Of a stretch of 64,000 nucleotides of DNA, positions 52,380-63,230 are shown piece after piece (within the stretch, counting starts at the first letter, position 1; each line of letters starts with the position of its first letter). Both the position numbers and the translations under genes were made by a program. Source of the stretch: Paludibacteraceae bacterium (GTDB taxonomy: Bacteria > Bacteroidota > Bacteroidia > Bacteroidales > Paludibacteraceae); assembly GCA_024693065.1 (NCBI GenBank), contig JAILLP010000024.1:124001-188000 (forward strand). The letters are read 5' to 3'. The notes below the pieces were generated by a model, which was not told where the DNA came from, made no database searches, and was given only the letters and a program-made list of their open reading frames with translations.

Positions 52380-53777
52380 TTACCACAAAGGGGCGCCATG
52401 GCCGTAGCAGACGTCCATCTCCTTGGTCAGCATAGCCTCCAGCTGCAGACGTTCCTTCTTCGCCAGTTCGGAGTCCATGTTCACGCTCGTCATCAGGTAA
52501 GGCGCCAAGTGGTTGAACTCTCGCTGCTCCTCCTTATAGCCTTCAGGATTCACCAAGATATCGCCCGTGAAAACAATACGGTCCAGGCAGATCACCATCT
52601 CCCCCTTGCTATGCCCCCCGTTCCCGTTGTAGAACTTGAAGTTCAATCCATGGATGGTGCGCTCTCCCGCCAATACACCCGCGGCATGCTCCTCTTCCTC
52701 CACAACCACTAAACGGGACATCTCCGGAGGAGTATAATGCGACAATATTTTGCTGATCTTCACGTAAGGCTCATGTTGCTTGTATTGCTCCCTGAAATTA
52801 GGCAATGAAGCGTTTTCCATGCGGAAATTCTCATACATGGAACGGTTCACGTAGATCGTGTCGAAGAGGGAAACCATACCCAAATGGTCAATGTCGGGAT
52901 GGGTGACGATCAGCACCTTCGGTTTCGTGTTGAAATCCTCGAACATGACGCTCATGAGCTTCATCATCTCCTCCTTATAGATGGCGAACCCGCTATCCAC
53001 AAAGATGTAGCCCTCTTCGTTCGCTATCACGTAGACATTCGATCCGCACTCCGGTTCGAGGCAATAGACCGTATACCCCCCATACGCCTTGCAGGAGAGA
53101 CGAGGGTTGAAGTGCAAGCCCCGGTATTTGCTCAGCAGATCAGCGAACTTGGCGATGTACTCAAATGTCTTGTGTGGGCTCTGGTTTTTATCGTCCAAGA
53201 GTTGCATGACTAAATTAGAGTTGGAAATCAGGTCGTTAATACTTTCCTTGTCCAAGTCCAGCTTCTTAGCCGCGCCGTTGGCGAAGGAGATGTAGAAGAC
53301 CGTATTGTCCAGGTTTTTCTCCGTTTTGTCATACGTGATGATGCGCACTTCGCAGAGGTTCGTCACGCTCTTCAGGAACTCGTCGACCTTGAACGGATCG
53401 TCGATGTAGAGCGCCATGCGGAAGTATTGGTAAGGCGTGCTATTCTCTTGGGAACTAATATAGGAGATATTAAAATTATACTGGTTGATGAGCTCCAAGA
53501 CCGGCAACAAAACCCCAGGGCGGTCCTGCATCTTGAACTCCATCAGGATCACGTTCGCGTTATCGTCCTTGAAGAGGAACCCGTCCGTTTTCAACTCATC
53601 GTAAGCTTGCTTCACTAAGTCCTCCTCGCCGGATACCTCCACGAAAAGGGTATGGGTATCGATCGCGTTGTTGTAGCTGACGCGGGTAATGTTAAGGCCC
53701 AGCTCCGATATGATCCTCACCATTTTCAGGAAGGATCCGGGGCGGTCAGGAATATTCGTTATGAATGTTTTCTTCAT
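52380..53777 (-). CDS. ACT-ACT-metallo-beta-lactamase-fold fusion protein
   Basis: 465 residues. Two ACT domains (about 4-75 beginning FITNIPDRPGSFLKMVRII, and 80-150 with FKMQDRPGVLLPVLELI), a linker, and a metallo-hydrolase domain (about 240-465): THPDIDHLGM takes the place of the HxHxDH motif, with Asp where the second His is usual; NGGHSKGEM, FTGDILV and YGHGAPLW supply the other ligands. The ACT part suggests allosteric control by an amino acid; the substrate of the hydrolase is unknown. Present in other Bacteroidales as a plain MBL-fold hydrolase by my recollection. TATCTTTG promoter box 46 bases upstream. Confidence 0.82.
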   Translation of the reverse strand: MKKTFITNIPDRPGSFLKMVRIISELGLNITRVSYNNAIDTHTLFVEVSGEEDLVKQAYDELKTDGFLFKDDNANVILMEFKMQDRPGVLLPVLELINQYNFNISYISSQENSTPYQYFRMALYIDDPFKVDEFLKSVTNLCEVRIITYDKTEKNLDNTVFYISFANGAAKKLDLDKESINDLISNSNLVMQLLDDKNQSPHKTFEYIAKFADLLSKYRGLHFNPRLSCKAYGGYTVYCLEPECGSNVYVIANEEGYIFVDSGFAIYKEEMMKLMSVMFEDFNTKPKVLIVTHPDIDHLGMVSLFDTIYVNRSMYENFRMENASLPNFREQYKQHEPYVKISKILSHYTPPEMSRLVVVEEEEHAAGVLAGERTIHGLNFKFYNGNGGHSKGEMVICLDRIVFTGDILVNPEGYKEEQREFNHLAPYLMTSVNMDSELAKKERLQLEAMLTKEMDVCYGHGAPLW

Positions 53778-53822
53778 GAAATCAACTATGGGGGTCCTCC
53801 CCTAACGTTTTCTAAGCGAAAA

Positions 53823-53830
53823 CAAAGATA
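53823..53830 (-). promoter_or_regulatory. predicted -7 box of the ACT-MBL gene
   Basis: Minus-strand TATCTTTG, exact match, 46 bases before the ATG. Confidence 0.5.
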
Positions 53831-53909
53831 CGCATAAAAGTGTTATCTCCTATCGATTCGTCGAATAGAGGTTTTATGACGCTAAGTTGAAGGCAATACG
53901 AATGGATTC

Positions 53910-53940
53910 TTGTTATCTTTATGCCTATGTGATATATTTG
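53910..53940 (+). promoter_or_regulatory. promoter of the Cys-cluster/plug gene
   Basis: TTG (53910-53912) and TATATTTG (53933-53940) with a 20-base spacer: a complete Bacteroidota promoter. ATG 48 bases downstream of the -7 box. Confidence 0.68.
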
Positions 53941-53987
53941 CGAAAAACAAATCTTCAATTTAGATCATTAATAACTAAATAACAGAT

Positions 53988-54614
53988 ATGAACGCCACAT
54001 GTAAAACGCTAAGAAGCATCAGGAAACAAGTTGCCGAAGCCAACGGTATTCCTTATAAGCCGCATGTCTGTACGTATGAAGGTCCGTGTTCGGGATCCTG
54101 TCCGTTATGCGAAGCTGAGGCCAGATACATTGAGACCGAGCTGGAGAAACGTCAGAAAGCCAAACAGTCCGTCAGCATTATTGGCATTGCGAAGGATAAA
54201 CTGTCAGCCGCCACTGCCCTTTCTCAAAAGGTGGCCGCCGCAACCATCACTGCTGTCATGGCGCTCTCAGCACAGTCTGCTGATGTGATGGCACAAAATG
54301 CAGAAACATATAGTCGTTCAAGAGGGGGTACGGCGGGGGCAGTGAGTAGTTTAACTGGTACACGCAATCCGCTATATGTAATTGACGGCACGCCCATGAA
54401 CTGCGACAAAAATTCTCCCAACGTGAAATATTTGGCGTTAATAAATCCTAACGACATCGTCAATATGGAAGTTGTAAAAGACTCCACCGCACTCTCACGG
54501 TATCCCGATTGTGAAAGAAGTACTTATGGTGTGATTGAAATCACATTGAACAAAAAAGGTCATAAAAAGTTCAAGAAATACCTAAAGGAACACAAGAGGG
54601 ACTCTTCGCGTTAA
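53988..54614 (+). CDS. Cys-cluster protein with internal signal sequence and TonB-plug-like domain
   Basis: 208 residues. The N-terminus has four cysteines in CTYEGPCSGSCPLCEAE (28, 34, 38, 41), a metal-binding-like cluster seen at the start of various Bacteroidales proteins by my recollection. A signal-peptide-like stretch lies unusually late (about 82-102; TITAVMALSAQSADVMAQ). The rest is a short TonB-dependent receptor plug-like domain: PLYVIDGTPMNCDK, LINPNDIVNMEVVKDSTAL and YGVIEITLNKKG. There is no barrel. Possibly a soluble plug or signalling partner. Single gene, AT-richer than its neighbours. Confidence 0.68.
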   Translation: MNATCKTLRSIRKQVAEANGIPYKPHVCTYEGPCSGSCPLCEAEARYIETELEKRQKAKQSVSIIGIAKDKLSAATALSQKVAAATITAVMALSAQSADVMAQNAETYSRSRGGTAGAVSSLTGTRNPLYVIDGTPMNCDKNSPNVKYLALINPNDIVNMEVVKDSTALSRYPDCERSTYGVIEITLNKKGHKKFKKYLKEHKRDSSR

Positions 54615-54658
54615 TTCTCCCAACCATAGACGGAAAAATCTAAAGATAGAAGCAAAAA

Positions 54659-54688
54659 AATCCCGGGCACTAAAAAGCGTCCGGGATT
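54659..54688 (-). terminator. bidirectional terminator between the plug gene and phosphomutase
   Basis: AATCCCGG (54659-54666) pairs with CCGGGATT (54681-54688); A-run before and T-run after allow function for both convergent genes. Confidence 0.82.
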
Positions 54689-54706
54689 CTTTTTTTATCA
54701 AAAAGA

Positions 54707-56449
54707 TTACAAGTTCAAAGACTTCTTGATAGCCTCCACCTTCGTGTTGGCGAGGTCGCAAGCCTTCTTGTATTCAGAAGCATCCTTCATGTCACCTTTC
54801 ACCTCAATGTAGAACTTGATCTTAGGCTCAGTTCCGGAAGGACGGACGCTCACCTTCGTGCCATCCTCGGTGAACCATTGGATCACGTTGGCCGTCTCAG
54901 GCATGTTGATATCCTTCACTTCGCCACACTTCACGCAAGTCTGCTTGAGGGATTTGAAGTCCTTTATCTTCTTCACTGGAGAGCCAGCCAACTCCTTCGG
55001 AGGGTTCTGACGGAAGTTCTCCATCATCGCCTTGATCTCGTCAGCACCGCTCTTGCCTGGTTTCACCACGCTGATGGCGCTCTCTCTTTGGAATCCGTAC
55101 TCCTTGTAAATGTTCATGAGCAACTCGTAGAGCGTCATGCCGTTATCCTTCGCCCAAGCCGCGATCTCGCAGATGAGGCAGATGGAAGCCGGTGAATCCT
55201 TGTCGCGTACCTTGTCGTAAGGCAAGAAGCCGAATGACTCCTCTCCACCTCCGATGTACTTCTCCTTTCCTTCGTTCATGCGGATTCTGTAGGCGATCCA
55301 CTTGAAGCCCGTGTATTCGTCGTAAAGCTTCACGTTGTTCTTGTCGGCGATCTCACGGATCAGCTCGGAAGTCACGATGGTCTTCACCAAGAACTCGTTG
55401 CCCTTCAGTTTGCCCAACTTCTTCATGTTGGTGATGATGTAGTAGCAGAACATCATGCAAGTCTGGTTACCGTTGATGATCACCCACTCGCCCTTGTCAT
55501 CGCGGCAAACGATAGCCAAACGGTCTGCGTCAGGGTCGGAAGCGATCACGAGGTCCGCGCCAAGCTTCGTACCCAAGTTCATACCCATTGTCATCGCTTC
55601 GGCGTTCTCTGGGTTTGGAGACTTCACCGTAGGGAAGTTACCGTCGATCACCATCTGTTCAGGCACGACGTTGATATTCTGGAATCCCCAGGAGCGCAGG
55701 CAAAGCGGGATGATCACACGTCCCGTACCATGCAATGGGGAATAAACGATATTCAAATTTTTTTGGCGGTTGATGACGTCCTGATCCACCATGGCCTCTT
55801 TCACAGCCATCATGTAGTCATAGTCCATCTCGCCACCGATGATGGTGATGAGGTCCTTGTTAGGTGTGAATTTCACGTCAGAGATCTGCACCTTGTTCAC
55901 CTCGTCGATGATGCCCTTGTCGTGAGGGGCAAGCACCTGTGCGCCATCGTCCCAATAAGCCTTGTAGCCATTGTACTCCTTCGGGTTATGGGAAGCAGTG
56001 ATGTTCACACCGCTTTGGCAACCCAGCTGACGGATAGCGAAAGAGATTTCAGGAGTCGGACGGAGACTCTCGAACAAGTAGGCGTGAATACCGTTGGCGG
56101 AGAAGATATCAGCCACGATCTCCGCGAAGAGTCGGGAGTTGTTGCGGCAGTCATGACCTACCACCACGCTGATCTCCTTCTTGCCGGCGAATGCCTTCTT
56201 CAAGTAGTTGGCGAGACCTTGGGTAGCCATACCCACCACGTATTTGTTCATGCGGTTGGTGCCGACACCCATGATGCCACGAAGACCTCCTGTACCGAAT
56301 TCGAGGTTTTGGTAAAAAGCGTCAATCAAATCCGTTTTGTCGGGATTGTCCAGTAAGCGTTGAACCTCACTTTTCGTCTCTGCGTCGAAATCACCCTTCA
56401 ACCAGGCGTTAGCTCTGGCGGTAACCTCCTGCAATAATGCGTTATCCAT
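54707..56449 (-). CDS. phospho-sugar mutase (phosphoglucomutase/phosphomannomutase)
   Basis: 580 residues, the long PgcA-like form. Phosphoserine loop TASHNPKEYNGYKAYW, metal-binding DPDADRLAI, sugar loop GGEESFGFLPYDKVRDKD and phosphate-binding RPSGTEPKIKFY are all present. Interconverts glucose-1- and glucose-6-phosphate or the mannose equivalents. Lies 112 bases after nagB on the same strand. Confidence 0.93.
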   Translation of the reverse strand: MDNALLQEVTARANAWLKGDFDAETKSEVQRLLDNPDKTDLIDAFYQNLEFGTGGLRGIMGVGTNRMNKYVVGMATQGLANYLKKAFAGKKEISVVVGHDCRNNSRLFAEIVADIFSANGIHAYLFESLRPTPEISFAIRQLGCQSGVNITASHNPKEYNGYKAYWDDGAQVLAPHDKGIIDEVNKVQISDVKFTPNKDLITIIGGEMDYDYMMAVKEAMVDQDVINRQKNLNIVYSPLHGTGRVIIPLCLRSWGFQNINVVPEQMVIDGNFPTVKSPNPENAEAMTMGMNLGTKLGADLVIASDPDADRLAIVCRDDKGEWVIINGNQTCMMFCYYIITNMKKLGKLKGNEFLVKTIVTSELIREIADKNNVKLYDEYTGFKWIAYRIRMNEGKEKYIGGGEESFGFLPYDKVRDKDSPASICLICEIAAWAKDNGMTLYELLMNIYKEYGFQRESAISVVKPGKSGADEIKAMMENFRQNPPKELAGSPVKKIKDFKSLKQTCVKCGEVKDINMPETANVIQWFTEDGTKVSVRPSGTEPKIKFYIEVKGDMKDASEYKKACDLANTKVEAIKKSLNL

Positions 56450-56561
56450 TCTGTTTTATATTAGGTTATACGAAAAAATGGTCGGGCTAGTAATACGGCC
56501 CTCCATGTCAGTTGAAGACGAGGTGGCTCTCCTCTATGAGGAGAACCTACCTCGACTATAT

Positions 56562-57356
56562 TTACAATAAGTTTTCCTTCTCGATATCCTTGAAGTAACG
56601 GTAAGTGGAAACCTTCAACTCGAAGGTAGCCAACTCGTCACATACGATGATACCCTTCTGGTGCAATTGCAATGCGCTCAAAGTGCACATTTGGCAAACA
56701 CCGCCCTCGATGGCCTGTTGCAAAGCGCGCGCCTTGTTGTAGCCGCTCACGAGGATCATCACCTCCTTGGCGTCCATGATGGTACCCACACCTACGGTCA
56801 ATGCAGAGGTAGGAACCTTGCTCATGTCGTTGTCGAAGAAACGTGAGTTGGCGATGATGGTATCAGTCGTCAAGTGTTTCAGACGGGTGCGGGAAGTCAG
56901 GGAAGATCCTGGCTCGTTGAAGGCGATGTGTCCATCAGGACCGATACCTCCGACGAAGAGCTGAATACCACCAGCCTTCTGGATGCGTGCCTCATAGTCC
57001 GCACACTCCTTCGCAAGGTCCGGAGCGTTTCCGTTCAATATATTTACCTGGTTCTCAGGAATATCTATATGTTTGAAGAAGTTGTTCCACATGAAAGAGT
57101 AGTAGCTCTCTGGGTGTTCCTTCGGCAAATTAACATACTCGTCCATATTGAATGTGATCACATTCTTGAAAGAAACAACGCCCGCCTTGTTCAAATTGAT
57201 GAGTTCGCGGTACATGCCGAGAGGTGAGGAACCCGTAGGCAACCCCAAAACGAACTTACGGTCTGGTGTTGGCTTAAAAGCGTTGATAGTGTCCGCCACG
57301 TGTTGTGCGGCCCACTTTGAAACGGAATCATAATCCGATTGAATAAGAACTCTCAT
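56562..57356 (-). CDS. nagB: glucosamine-6-phosphate deaminase
   Basis: 264 residues. [36 protein letters not shown] and [17 protein letters not shown] identify NagB, which converts glucosamine-6-phosphate to fructose-6-phosphate and ammonia; the catalytic Asp and His lie in these blocks. Follows lgt after 30 bases. Confidence 0.96.
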   Translation of the reverse strand: MRVLIQSDYDSVSKWAAQHVADTINAFKPTPDRKFVLGLPTGSSPLGMYRELINLNKAGVVSFKNVITFNMDEYVNLPKEHPESYYSFMWNNFFKHIDIPENQVNILNGNAPDLAKECADYEARIQKAGGIQLFVGGIGPDGHIAFNEPGSSLTSRTRLKHLTTDTIIANSRFFDNDMSKVPTSALTVGVGTIMDAKEVMILVSGYNKARALQQAIEGGVCQMCTLSALQLHQKGIIVCDELATFELKVSTYRYFKDIEKENLL

Positions 57357-57386
57357 ATATAAATTTTATAAAGTTAAGAAGCGTGT

Positions 57387-58235
57387 TTATTCATGGGTGA
57401 TCTTCAATCCTTCCTCCTTCTTCATCTGTCCGATAGACTTGTAAAGCATGTATACGCCCCACAAAATCAACGGCACACTCAACCACTGTCCCATATTGAG
57501 CGTCATGTCATCCTCAAAATCCTCCTGATTGTTTTTGATGAACTCCAGGAAGAAACGGGTCAAGAAGACACCTATCAAAAAGACACCGAATATAAAGCCT
57601 TCGAACTTACGAGCATTGGTTTTCCAGTAAAGGAACATCAGAATGCTGAATGTCACCAGGCAATAGAGCGCTTCGTATATCTGTGTCGGATGACTCGGTG
57701 CAGAGAAGACCGGATCTGCGCCAGCCTGCCAGTGGTGGATGTTCTTGATAAACTCGAAAGCCCACGGCACATCAGTCGCATGACCATATATCTCATGATT
57801 CATCAAATTGCCGAGTCGAATGCACGCTCCACCAATGGCGACCGCGATGACAATTCGATCCATAACCCAAATATAAGTTTTTTTCGCGACATATTTGTTG
57901 AATAGCCACAAAGAAATTATGATACCGCACGCACCTCCATGACTTGACAAACCTCCCTTCCATACACAAAGCACATCAGCAAGATTCGAGAAATAGTATT
58001 TCGGATCATAGAAGAAGCAATGTCCGATACGTGCGCCGACCACCGTTCCGACCAACATATAAAGGAAGAGCTTGTCCAACTGGTCTTGCGTCATTCCCTC
58101 CCGCTCGTAGATCTTCGATTCGACCCAATAGCCCAGGAAAAAGGCCAAAGCCCACATCAATCCATACCATCGGATGGTCAACGAGCCAAAGGAGACAATG
58201 TCAGGATCAACAGTCCAAGTGATATACGACAACAT
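57387..58235 (-). CDS. lgt: prolipoprotein diacylglyceryl transferase
   Basis: 282 residues, seven membrane helices. GLSSHGGACGIIISLWLF, the Lgt signature IRLGNLMNHEIYG and a conserved RIGHCFFYDP are present. First enzyme of lipoprotein maturation; the lnb-type gene at 29558 would act last. Starts 13 bases after secA. Confidence 0.95.
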   Translation of the reverse strand: MLSYITWTVDPDIVSFGSLTIRWYGLMWALAFFLGYWVESKIYEREGMTQDQLDKLFLYMLVGTVVGARIGHCFFYDPKYYFSNLADVLCVWKGGLSSHGGACGIIISLWLFNKYVAKKTYIWVMDRIVIAVAIGGACIRLGNLMNHEIYGHATDVPWAFEFIKNIHHWQAGADPVFSAPSHPTQIYEALYCLVTFSILMFLYWKTNARKFEGFIFGVFLIGVFLTRFFLEFIKNNQEDFEDDMTLNMGQWLSVPLILWGVYMLYKSIGQMKKEEGLKITHE

Positions 58236-58248
58236 ACTTCAACCGTAA

Positions 58249-61200
58249 TTAGAGGTCTTTACCATGACAATTCTTAAACTTCTTGCCAGAGCCACAAGGG
58301 CACGGATCATTTCTACCCACACGAGGTTCCGCGCGCACCGGATCTATACGTCTCGGAGGTTGAGGTCCACGCTCGAGCGCCTCGGAGCGGTTCTCAACAT
58401 ATTTGGACTTATCCTCCGTCTCCTCAGGAGCCGCTTCCCTCACATTCTCAGGAGCACGCTGCTGAACAGGGATTTGCGCGCGCATCAGGACAGATACCGA
58501 ACTGAAGTTCGTGTCAATCTGCATCTGCTCGTACAAAGAATATGACTCAAGTTTGTAAATCAAGAGAGGATCCTTCTGCTCATAGCTTGCATTCTGCACA
58601 GAGTGACGCAGCTCGTCCATCTCACGCAGGTGACGTTTCCAATGCTCGTCAATGTTATGCAATAGGACGCCTCGCTCAAACGCCTTAATGATCGCCTTGC
58701 CGTCACTCTCATATGCTTCCTTCAAGTTGACAGGGATGTTGTACATGATCTTACCATCCGTAATAGGAATGATGATGTTCTGGAAACGTTCGCCTTGCTC
58801 CTCATACACTCTCTTAATCACCGGATTAGCCACATTGGCGATGTTATCCATCTTACGTTTGAACGACTCCAAGGCGGCATCAAAGAGGCTATCCACCACA
58901 TCCTCCGTCTTCATATTACGGAACTCTCCCTCCGAAAGAGGTGACTCAATCGAGAATATGCGGAGTGTCTCATCCAAGAAATATTCATATGCGAAGTTCG
59001 GCTTCGACCTGTTCACTATCGCTCTTGCCGCACCATATATCATGTCCACGGTATTCGCACCCAAACGCTCGCCCATTAGGGTCTGCCTTCTCCTGCGGTA
59101 AACCACCTCACGTTGTTTGTTCATCACGTCATCGTACTCCAACAAACGCTTACGAATACCAAAGTGGTTCTCCTCCACCTTCTTCTGGGCGCGCTCGATG
59201 GACTTCGATATCATGTTGTGCTCGATCATCTCACCCTCCTTGAATCCTAACTTGTCCATGACGCCAGAGATCCTCTCTGAACCGAACAGACGCATCAGGT
59301 TGTCTTCGAGGGACACGAAGAATACGGATGAACCCGGATCCCCTTGACGTCCTGAACGACCACGCAACTGGCGGTCCACACGACGGGATTCGTGACGCTC
59401 CGTACCGATAATGGCCAAACCACCAGCAGCCTTCACCTCGTCAGAGAGCTTGATATCGGTACCACGACCGGCCATGTTCGTGGCGATGGTCACGATACTA
59501 CGCTGACCAGCCTTGGCGACAATCTCAGCCTCCTTCTGGTGCAACTTGGCATTCAATACGTTATGTTCTATCTTCCTCATCGTCAGCATCTTACTCAACA
59601 ACTCGGAAATCTCGACTGAAGTCGTACCCACAAGGACAGGACGGCCAGCCTCAACCAATTTCACAATCTCTTCGATGACAGCGTTATACTTCTCCCTCTT
59701 GGTGCGGTATACGCGGTCCTCCATATCTATTCTGGCAATCGGACGGTTCGTCGGAATAACAACGACATCCAACTTGTAGATGTTCCAGAACTCGCCCGCC
59801 TCAGTCTCGGCAGTACCGGTCATACCAGCCAACTTGTTGTACATCCTGAAGTAGTTCTGCAAAGTGATGGTGGCGAAGGTTTGCGTGGCGGCTTCCACTT
59901 TCACCTTCTCCTTCGCCTCGATGGCTTGGTGCAAGCCGTCCGAGTAACGACGGCCCTCCATGATACGACCCGTTTGCTCGTCGACAATCTTCACCTGACC
60001 GTCAATCACCACATATTCCTGGTCTTTGTCGAACAGCGTGTACGCCTTCAACAATTGGTTCACCGTATGCACACGCTCGGTTTTGATGGAGTAGTTGCTC
60101 AATATCTCGTCTTTCTTCGCTTGATATTCTTCCGAAGGGAGCCCCAACTTATCCAATTCCGCCAACTCGGCGCCGACATCCGGCATCACAAAGAATTGCG
60201 TGTCTTCCGACGCACCCGTCAAAGCATCAATACCCTTGTCGGTCAAATCGATGGTACGGTTCTTCTCGTCGATGACGAAGTAGAGAGGGTCTGTCGCAAT
60301 GTGCATGTTCTTGTTCTGCTCAGCGATGTAGAACTCCTCCGTCTTCAGCAATATGGTCTTGTTTCCTTGCTCACTCAAGAACTTGATGAGCGGTTGGTTC
60401 TTAGGCAATGCCTTGTAGGAACGGAAGAGCGCCAAAGCACCTTCTTCCTGGTCTTTCTTGTCTTCCGACTTCAGTAAACGCTTAGCCTCCGTCAAATAGT
60501 TCGTGGCCAACACTTTCTGCTTAGCGACCAATTGTTCCACACGAGGGCAGAGTTGCTCGAATTGTTGGTCATCCCCCTTAGGCACAGGACCGGAGATGAT
60601 CAAAGGGGTACGCGCATCATCGATCAGGACGGAGTCGACCTCATCGACAATCGCGTAATTATGTTTGCGCTGCACCAATTCGGCTGGGTTGGTCGCCATA
60701 TTATCACGAAGGTAATCGAAACCAAACTCATTGTTTGTTCCGAAGGTGATGTCGGCCGCATACGCCTTGCGTCGCTCAGGTGAATTCGGACGGTGCTTGT
60801 CGATGCAATCCACCGTCAATCCGTGGAACTGGTACAAAGGTCCCATCCACTCGGAGTCACGTTTAGAAAGGTAATCGTTCACAGTGATGACGTGCACACC
60901 ACAGCCGGTCAAGGCGTTCAGGAAGACAGGCAAGGTAGCCACCAAGGTTTTACCTTCACCCGTAGCCATCTCGGCAATCTTACCTTTGTGCAATACCACA
61001 CCACCGAACAACTGCACATCGTAATGCACCATGTTCCAAGTGATTTCGTTTCCTCCCGCAAGCCAATGATTGTGATAGATGGCATTGTCTCCGTCAATCT
61101 CGACGAAATCCTTTGTGGCAGCAAGCTCACGATCCATATCGGTAGCTGTCACGAGGATGCTCTCACTCTCAGAAAAACGACGCGCCGTATCCTTCACGAT

Positions 61201-61536
61201 AGCGAAAACCTCAGGCAAAACCTCGTCCAGCACCTGGCTGTATTTCTCGACGATCTGCTTCTCCAAATCGTCTATCTTCGAATAAGTAATCTCACGTTGT
61301 TCAATTTCTTGACCCTCTACCTCAGCGCGTAATTCCGCCACTTTCTCAACCTCAGCAGAAACATACTGCTTAATTTTCTCGCGAATTGCCTGTGTACGCG
61401 CACGCAGCTCATCATTCGTCAAATTCACCAAAGAGGAGTAAACCTCATTTATTTTATCCACATAAGGCCTGATTTCCCGCTCATCGCGCTGCGCCTTATT
61501 ACCAAAAATTTTAGATAAAAGATCACCGAATCCCAT
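58249..61536 (-). CDS. secA: preprotein translocase ATPase SecA
   Basis: 1095 residues from the ATG at 61536, which gives [20 protein letters not shown]; ten more codons are open upstream. Walker [18 protein letters not shown]-like [20 protein letters not shown] and the C-terminal zinc finger [14 protein letters not shown] are present. Drives Sec export with SecYEG. Longer than Escherichia coli SecA, as usual in Bacteroidota. Likely leads an operon with lgt and nagB. Confidence 0.97.
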   Translation of the reverse strand: MGFGDLLSKIFGNKAQRDEREIRPYVDKINEVYSSLVNLTNDELRARTQAIREKIKQYVSAEVEKVAELRAEVEGQEIEQREITYSKIDDLEKQIVEKYSQVLDEVLPEVFAIVKDTARRFSESESILVTATDMDRELAATKDFVEIDGDNAIYHNHWLAGGNEITWNMVHYDVQLFGGVVLHKGKIAEMATGEGKTLVATLPVFLNALTGCGVHVITVNDYLSKRDSEWMGPLYQFHGLTVDCIDKHRPNSPERRKAYAADITFGTNNEFGFDYLRDNMATNPAELVQRKHNYAIVDEVDSVLIDDARTPLIISGPVPKGDDQQFEQLCPRVEQLVAKQKVLATNYLTEAKRLLKSEDKKDQEEGALALFRSYKALPKNQPLIKFLSEQGNKTILLKTEEFYIAEQNKNMHIATDPLYFVIDEKNRTIDLTDKGIDALTGASEDTQFFVMPDVGAELAELDKLGLPSEEYQAKKDEILSNYSIKTERVHTVNQLLKAYTLFDKDQEYVVIDGQVKIVDEQTGRIMEGRRYSDGLHQAIEAKEKVKVEAATQTFATITLQNYFRMYNKLAGMTGTAETEAGEFWNIYKLDVVVIPTNRPIARIDMEDRVYRTKREKYNAVIEEIVKLVEAGRPVLVGTTSVEISELLSKMLTMRKIEHNVLNAKLHQKEAEIVAKAGQRSIVTIATNMAGRGTDIKLSDEVKAAGGLAIIGTERHESRRVDRQLRGRSGRQGDPGSSVFFVSLEDNLMRLFGSERISGVMDKLGFKEGEMIEHNMISKSIERAQKKVEENHFGIRKRLLEYDDVMNKQREVVYRRRRQTLMGERLGANTVDMIYGAARAIVNRSKPNFAYEYFLDETLRIFSIESPLSEGEFRNMKTEDVVDSLFDAALESFKRKMDNIANVANPVIKRVYEEQGERFQNIIIPITDGKIMYNIPVNLKEAYESDGKAIIKAFERGVLLHNIDEHWKRHLREMDELRHSVQNASYEQKDPLLIYKLESYSLYEQMQIDTNFSSVSVLMRAQIPVQQRAPENVREAAPEETEDKSKYVENRSEALERGPQPPRRIDPVRAEPRVGRNDPCPCGSGKKFKNCHGKDL

Positions 61537-61563
61537 AAAAAAATCATTTTGTATATCAAAGCA

Positions 61564-61571
61564 CAAAAATA
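61564..61571 (-). promoter_or_regulatory. predicted -7 box of secA
   Basis: Minus-strand TATTTTTG, exact match, 28 bases before the secA ATG. Confidence 0.52.
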
Positions 61572-61626
61572 GAAAAAAAAGTGTCTACAATCACCTTTTA
61601 ATGATAAAGTTTTTAAACTTTTGTTG

Positions 61627-61634
61627 TACTTTTG
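61627..61634 (+). promoter_or_regulatory. predicted -7 box of the glycosylphosphotransferase gene
   Basis: TACTTTTG, exact match, 62 bases before the ATG at 61696; back to back with the secA promoter. Confidence 0.5.
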
Positions 61635-61695
61635 CGAATGGAATAGCAACGAAGAGTTCCACACAATTCATCGGTTTCACAATTTGTGAATAAAA

Positions 61696-63117
61696 ATGAA
61701 GAATAAGAAACTACAACAGCAGCACGCAAGTGCCATTCGAATTCTTGTAGCGATAGGCGATTTCTTCTTACTCAATCTCGCCTTTTTCGCTGTCATATAC
61801 ATATTTCGGACCCACTATTTCGGGCTACTCAACTATGCGGAACTGAAGTATCGCATCGTCTTGGTGAACATGTCTTATGCCATCAGCCTCTTCAGTACGG
61901 GTATCATCCTGGACCGACGCATCGTCTACTCGGAGAACATCGTCGCCCTCGTATTCCGAACGACCATCATCTTTGCGGGTATACTATTCGCCGCATCCAG
62001 CATCCTCAACAACAGCTTCATCTTCACAAATTGGTATTGGATCCTCTACGTCGTGGCAGTGTTCATCTGCATCTCTTCCTGGAGAATCCTATCCCGCTCC
62101 ATCCTGAAAAGCTACAGATTCCACGGAGGAAACCATAGGCAACTCATCATCCTCGGTGCGGGAAGCGTCGCGCAAAAGGTATACAACGCCACCGTGACCA
62201 ACCTGGAATATGGATACCGCTTCATAGGCTTCTTCGACGATAGGGCAAAGGAGGATTACAAGGTGGATCCGAGTCTCGTGAAGGGTTCATTGGCTGACGT
62301 GGAGAAATTCGCGGAGGAGTATGGGGCGGACGAAATCATTTGCGCCTTGCCTGCCGGAGACGACCGAAAGGCTCTGCCTATCCTTCGGTTCGCCGAAAAC
62401 AACCTGATACGCTTCTATATCGTGCCGGACTTCATGCGGTTTATCCGCAAGTCGGTGTCTTTGACCACCTTGGCCGATTCAATCCCTATCATCTCCCTCA
62501 GGGAAGAACCGCTGAAGGGTGGTATGAACCGTATCATCAAACGCACATTCGACATTTTGGTCTCCCTGACCTTCACCGTCTTCATCTTCCCGATATTGTT
62601 CATCGTGTTGGGTACTATCATCAAATCAACCTCCAAAGGACCTATATTCTTCCTGCAAAAGAGAACTGGCAAGGAGGGCAAGGAATTCACCTGCATCAAG
62701 TTCAGAACAATGACGGTAAATAAGGACGCCGACGAGAAACAGGCCACAAAAGGGGATGCGCGCGTGACTAAAATCGGTGCTTTCATGCGGAAAACAAATT
62801 TGGACGAAACGCCGCAGTTCCTAAATGTGTTGCTCGGAGACATGTCTGTCGTGGGTCCTCGTCCTCACATGCTTAAACATACGGAAATATATTCCCACCT
62901 GATCGACAAATACATGGTCCGCCATTTTGCGAAACCAGGCATCACGGGTTGGGCCCAAGTAACAGGTTTCAGAGGCGAGACCAAAGACCTCTCCGAAATG
63001 GAAGGACGTATCAAACAGGATGTGTGGTACATCGAGAATTGGACATTTTGGCTGGATCTCAAAATCATATTCAAAACAGTGGCCAATATGATCAAGGGCG
63101 AAGAAAAAGCCTATTAA
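61696..63117 (+). CDS. polyprenyl-phosphate sugar phosphotransferase (WcaJ-like), exopolysaccharide initiation
   Basis: 473 residues: four to five N-terminal membrane helices, a CoA-binding-like Rossmann segment (about 140-265; LIILGAGSVAQKVYNATV) and a C-terminal bacterial sugar transferase domain (KRTFDILVSLTFTVFIFP, GPIFFLQKRTGKEGKEFTCI, KFRTM, KPGITGWAQVTGFRGET). Transfers a sugar-1-phosphate from a nucleotide sugar to undecaprenyl phosphate, starting capsule or exopolysaccharide units. No other polysaccharide genes are visible nearby. Sugar specificity unknown. Confidence 0.92.
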   Translation: MKNKKLQQQHASAIRILVAIGDFFLLNLAFFAVIYIFRTHYFGLLNYAELKYRIVLVNMSYAISLFSTGIILDRRIVYSENIVALVFRTTIIFAGILFAASSILNNSFIFTNWYWILYVVAVFICISSWRILSRSILKSYRFHGGNHRQLIILGAGSVAQKVYNATVTNLEYGYRFIGFFDDRAKEDYKVDPSLVKGSLADVEKFAEEYGADEIICALPAGDDRKALPILRFAENNLIRFYIVPDFMRFIRKSVSLTTLADSIPIISLREEPLKGGMNRIIKRTFDILVSLTFTVFIFPILFIVLGTIIKSTSKGPIFFLQKRTGKEGKEFTCIKFRTMTVNKDADEKQATKGDARVTKIGAFMRKTNLDETPQFLNVLLGDMSVVGPRPHMLKHTEIYSHLIDKYMVRHFAKPGITGWAQVTGFRGETKDLSEMEGRIKQDVWYIENWTFWLDLKIIFKTVANMIKGEEKAY

Positions 63118-63160
63118 TCCTGCTTCTCCTTTACGGCAAATACCGATTCGTAACACATAG

Positions 63161-63188
63161 GGTTCTCTTCTCGGAGAACCTTTTTTTT
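63161..63188 (+). terminator. terminator of the glycosylphosphotransferase gene
   Basis: GGTTCTC (63161-63167) and GAGAACC (63174-63180) with a six-base loop followed by eight T. Confidence 0.85.
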
Positions 63189-63230
63189 GTCCACGCACGA
63201 AATCTATGGGCCACAGAGGAGCACAGAAAA

